A stretch of DNA of 12,610 nt, taken from positions 1 to 12,610 of the forward strand of contig NZ_SLXE01000047.1 of NCBI RefSeq assembly GCF_004341385.1, given 5' to 3'. Under the pieces are notes generated by a model, which was not told the origin of the DNA, did not search any database, and saw nothing but the letters and a program-made list of their open reading frames with translations. This stretch comes from Uruburuella suis. Its GTDB lineage: Bacteria; Pseudomonadota; Gammaproteobacteria; Burkholderiales; Neisseriaceae. Below are positions 11,189 through 12,610 of this stretch, piece after piece (position 1 is the first letter of the stretch; the number at the start of each line of letters is the position of its first letter). A program made the position numbers and the translations under genes.

Positions 11189-12454
11189 ATGAATACCCCG
11201 GTTTCTTCCATTTCCGAACCGCGCTCCACTTGGCGCAGCAAATTGCAGGCCATCGGCCCCGGCGTGTTGATGGCTTCGGCCGCTGTCGGCGGCTCCCACA
11301 TTATCGCATCCACGCAGGCCGGCGCGATTTACGGCTGGCAGCTGGCCATGATTGTGGTGTTGGTGAATCTGTTTAAATATCCGTTTTTCCGCTGCGGCGC
11401 GCAATACACGCTCGAAACAGGCAAAAGCCTGCTGGAGGGCTATCAAAGCAAAAGCCCGGCTTATCTGTGGGCCTTTTTTGTGCTCAATCTTTTTGCCACG
11501 GTGGTGAATATTGCCGGTGTGGCGCTAATCACGGCGGCGATATTGAGCTTTATGCTGCCGGGCATCGGCATCAATATTTTGGCCGGCGGCGTGCTGGCGG
11601 TAACGCTTTTGGTGTTGCTGGCGGGAAAATACAGCGCCTTGGACGGAGTGTCTAAATTAATCATGATTGCGCTCACGGCTTCTACCGTGGCGGCGGTGGC
11701 GATTGCAGCGGCCAACGGCGGCGCGCCGCGCGCGCCCGATTTTATCGAGGCTTCGCCGTGGAATATGGCGGCGCTGGGTTTTATCATCGCGCTGATGGGC
11801 TGGATGCCCGCGCCGATTGAATTCTCGGCCATCAACTCGCTGTGGGTGGCGGTGAAGCGCAAGCTGGACCATGTGTCGTATCAAGACGGTTTGTTTGATT
11901 TCAACGTCGGCTACATCGGCTCGGCCTTGTTGGCGCTGGTGTTTTTGGCGCTGGGGGCGCTGGTGCAATACGGCACCGGCACCGAGGTGAAGCTGGCCGG
12001 CCCCGCCTATATCGCCCAACTCATCGATATGTATGCCCGCACCATTGGTGATTGGTCGCGCTGGCTGGTGGCCTTTATCGCTTTTTTCTGCATGTTCGGC
12101 ACCACGCTCACAGCGGTGGACGGCTATTCGCGCGCCAACACCGAAGCCTTCCGCCTGATTAAAGGTGAAACGAGCTACAGCACCCGCGCGCTCTATATCT
12201 GGACCGTGCTCGGCTGCGCCGCCGGCATGGTGGTGATTCTGTTTTTCAAAGGCGCGCTCGCACCGATGCTGAAATTTGCCATGATCACCGCTTTTCTCAC
12301 CACGCCGGTGTTTGCCTGGCTCAACTTGATGCTGGTGCGCGGCGGCGCACACCGCATCAGCGGCGGCATGCTGGCTTTTTCCTGGCTGGGCTTGATTTAC
12401 CTGGCCGGCTTTGCCGTGCTTTTCCTGCTGCAATTGGTGGGCGTGTTCGGTTGA
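11189..12454 (+). CDS. NRAMP-family membrane transporter lacking the DPGN metal motif
   Basis: A 421-residue inner membrane protein with about 11 hydrophobic segments and clear NRAMP (SLC11/MntH) character. The first segment reads GPGVLMASAAVGGSHIIAST then QAGAIYGW, which lines up with GPGF..DPGN..QAG of true Mn/Fe transporters. Asp-Pro-Gly-Asn is replaced by Gly-Gly-Ser-His (34-37). In the sixth segment the usual A-x-x-MPH becomes M203-G-W-M206-P-A, so one metal-binding methionine seems kept and the alanine and histidine are changed. Substrate and proton coupling therefore cannot be inferred from MntH. The start is ATG at 11189; I see no good ribosome site. It has no partner gene and is followed by a repeat palindrome. 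I give no gene symbol because mntH would imply a function the sequence does not support. Confidence 0.85.
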   Translation: MNTPVSSISEPRSTWRSKLQAIGPGVLMASAAVGGSHIIASTQAGAIYGWQLAMIVVLVNLFKYPFFRCGAQYTLETGKSLLEGYQSKSPAYLWAFFVLNLFATVVNIAGVALITAAILSFMLPGIGINILAGGVLAVTLLVLLAGKYSALDGVSKLIMIALTASTVAAVAIAAANGGAPRAPDFIEASPWNMAALGFIIALMGWMPAPIEFSAINSLWVAVKRKLDHVSYQDGLFDFNVGYIGSALLALVFLALGALVQYGTGTEVKLAGPAYIAQLIDMYARTIGDWSRWLVAFIAFFCMFGTTLTAVDGYSRANTEAFRLIKGETSYSTRALYIWTVLGCAAGMVVILFFKGALAPMLKFAMITAFLTTPVFAWLNLMLVRGGAHRISGGMLAFSWLGLIYLAGFAVLFLLQLVGVFG

Positions 12455-12481
12455 GATAAGCCGGATAAAATGCATCGTGAA

Positions 12482-12521
12482 ATGAATGGTGAACAGACCC
12501 TAGGGTCTGTTCACCATTCAT
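12482..12521. repeat. Perfect 40-bp palindrome at an element junction
   Basis: ATGAATGGTGAACAGACCC, then TA, then its mirror image, with no mismatch. The left half resembles the right end of copy A (293-313), and the right half is the left end of copy B. It therefore marks two element ends meeting across CCCTAGGG. It begins 27 bases past the transporter's stop and may terminate that transcript, although no T-tract follows directly. Confidence 0.85.
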
Positions 12522-12610
12522 CCGCGAGTAAGATTTTGAGCGCAAAAGCGTGGCTGCAAGGCGAAAAGCACAGCAAGGTTGAACACCTTGCGAGCATTTT
12601 CAACGCAGCA
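12503..12610. mobile_element. Copy B of the CCTAGGGT element, cut by the window edge
   Basis: 108 bases align without gaps to 156-263 with about 11 differences, in the same orientation as copy A. The right terminus is outside the window. Most differences would change amino acids if the shared frame were read, so selection for a protein is not suggested. Confidence 0.8.

Noticed and set aside
11189..12454. Calling the transporter mntH
   Set aside because: The metal-binding DPGN and MPH motifs are replaced, so manganese transport cannot be asserted.

Overview
The window looks like a chromosomal segment of a Neisseria-group betaproteobacterium. The 10-base DNA uptake core GCCGTCTGAA occurs 18 times in either orientation (10 forward, 8 reverse). 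It appears mostly as the AGGCCGTCTGAA dialect, often as inverted pairs that form terminators just after genes. LptD, MurJ, SurA and LuxS are also neisserial in character. Coding regions are GC-rich, while intergenic regions are AT-rich and crowded with repeats.

Layout. Positions 1-618 hold no convincing gene, but carry one end of a small inverted-repeat element (92-127), a 165-bp element with CCTAGGGT termini (152-316), a solo end of that element, and GC-rich hairpins. On the minus strand follow luxS (619-1125) and two paralogous genes for small secreted proteins of unknown function (1236-1490 and 1699-1956). Each of these two has its own terminator and a strikingly similar promoter and leader. 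After a gene-free stretch with a long hairpin (2195-2252) and a 9-bp tandem repeat comes moaA (2368-3342), then murJ (3562-5103) and amgK (5184-6188), all on the minus strand. lptD (6296-8623, TTG start) runs divergently from amgK and overlaps surA (8620-9588) by four bases. A 596-bp gene-free gap contains a hairpin cluster and a 153-bp MITE-like element. murU (10185-10895) and a divergent NRAMP-type transporter gene (11189-12454) follow. The window ends in a 40-bp perfect palindrome and a second, cut-off copy of the element seen at 152-316.

How the genes fit together. Most of the core is envelope biogenesis. MurJ flips lipid II. AmgK and MurU are successive enzymes of the MurNAc salvage route to UDP-MurNAc. 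LptD inserts LPS/LOS into the outer membrane. SurA is the periplasmic chaperone on which LptD assembly depends. LuxS (activated methyl cycle, AI-2) and MoaA (molybdopterin) are metabolic genes without obvious partners here.

The least explained items are the pair of small His-containing exported proteins with shared promoter architecture, the NRAMP-fold protein that lacks the canonical DPGN metal site, and the mobile-looking repeats near murU and at both window ends. I saw no CRISPR array, tRNA, rRNA, prophage or intact transposase.
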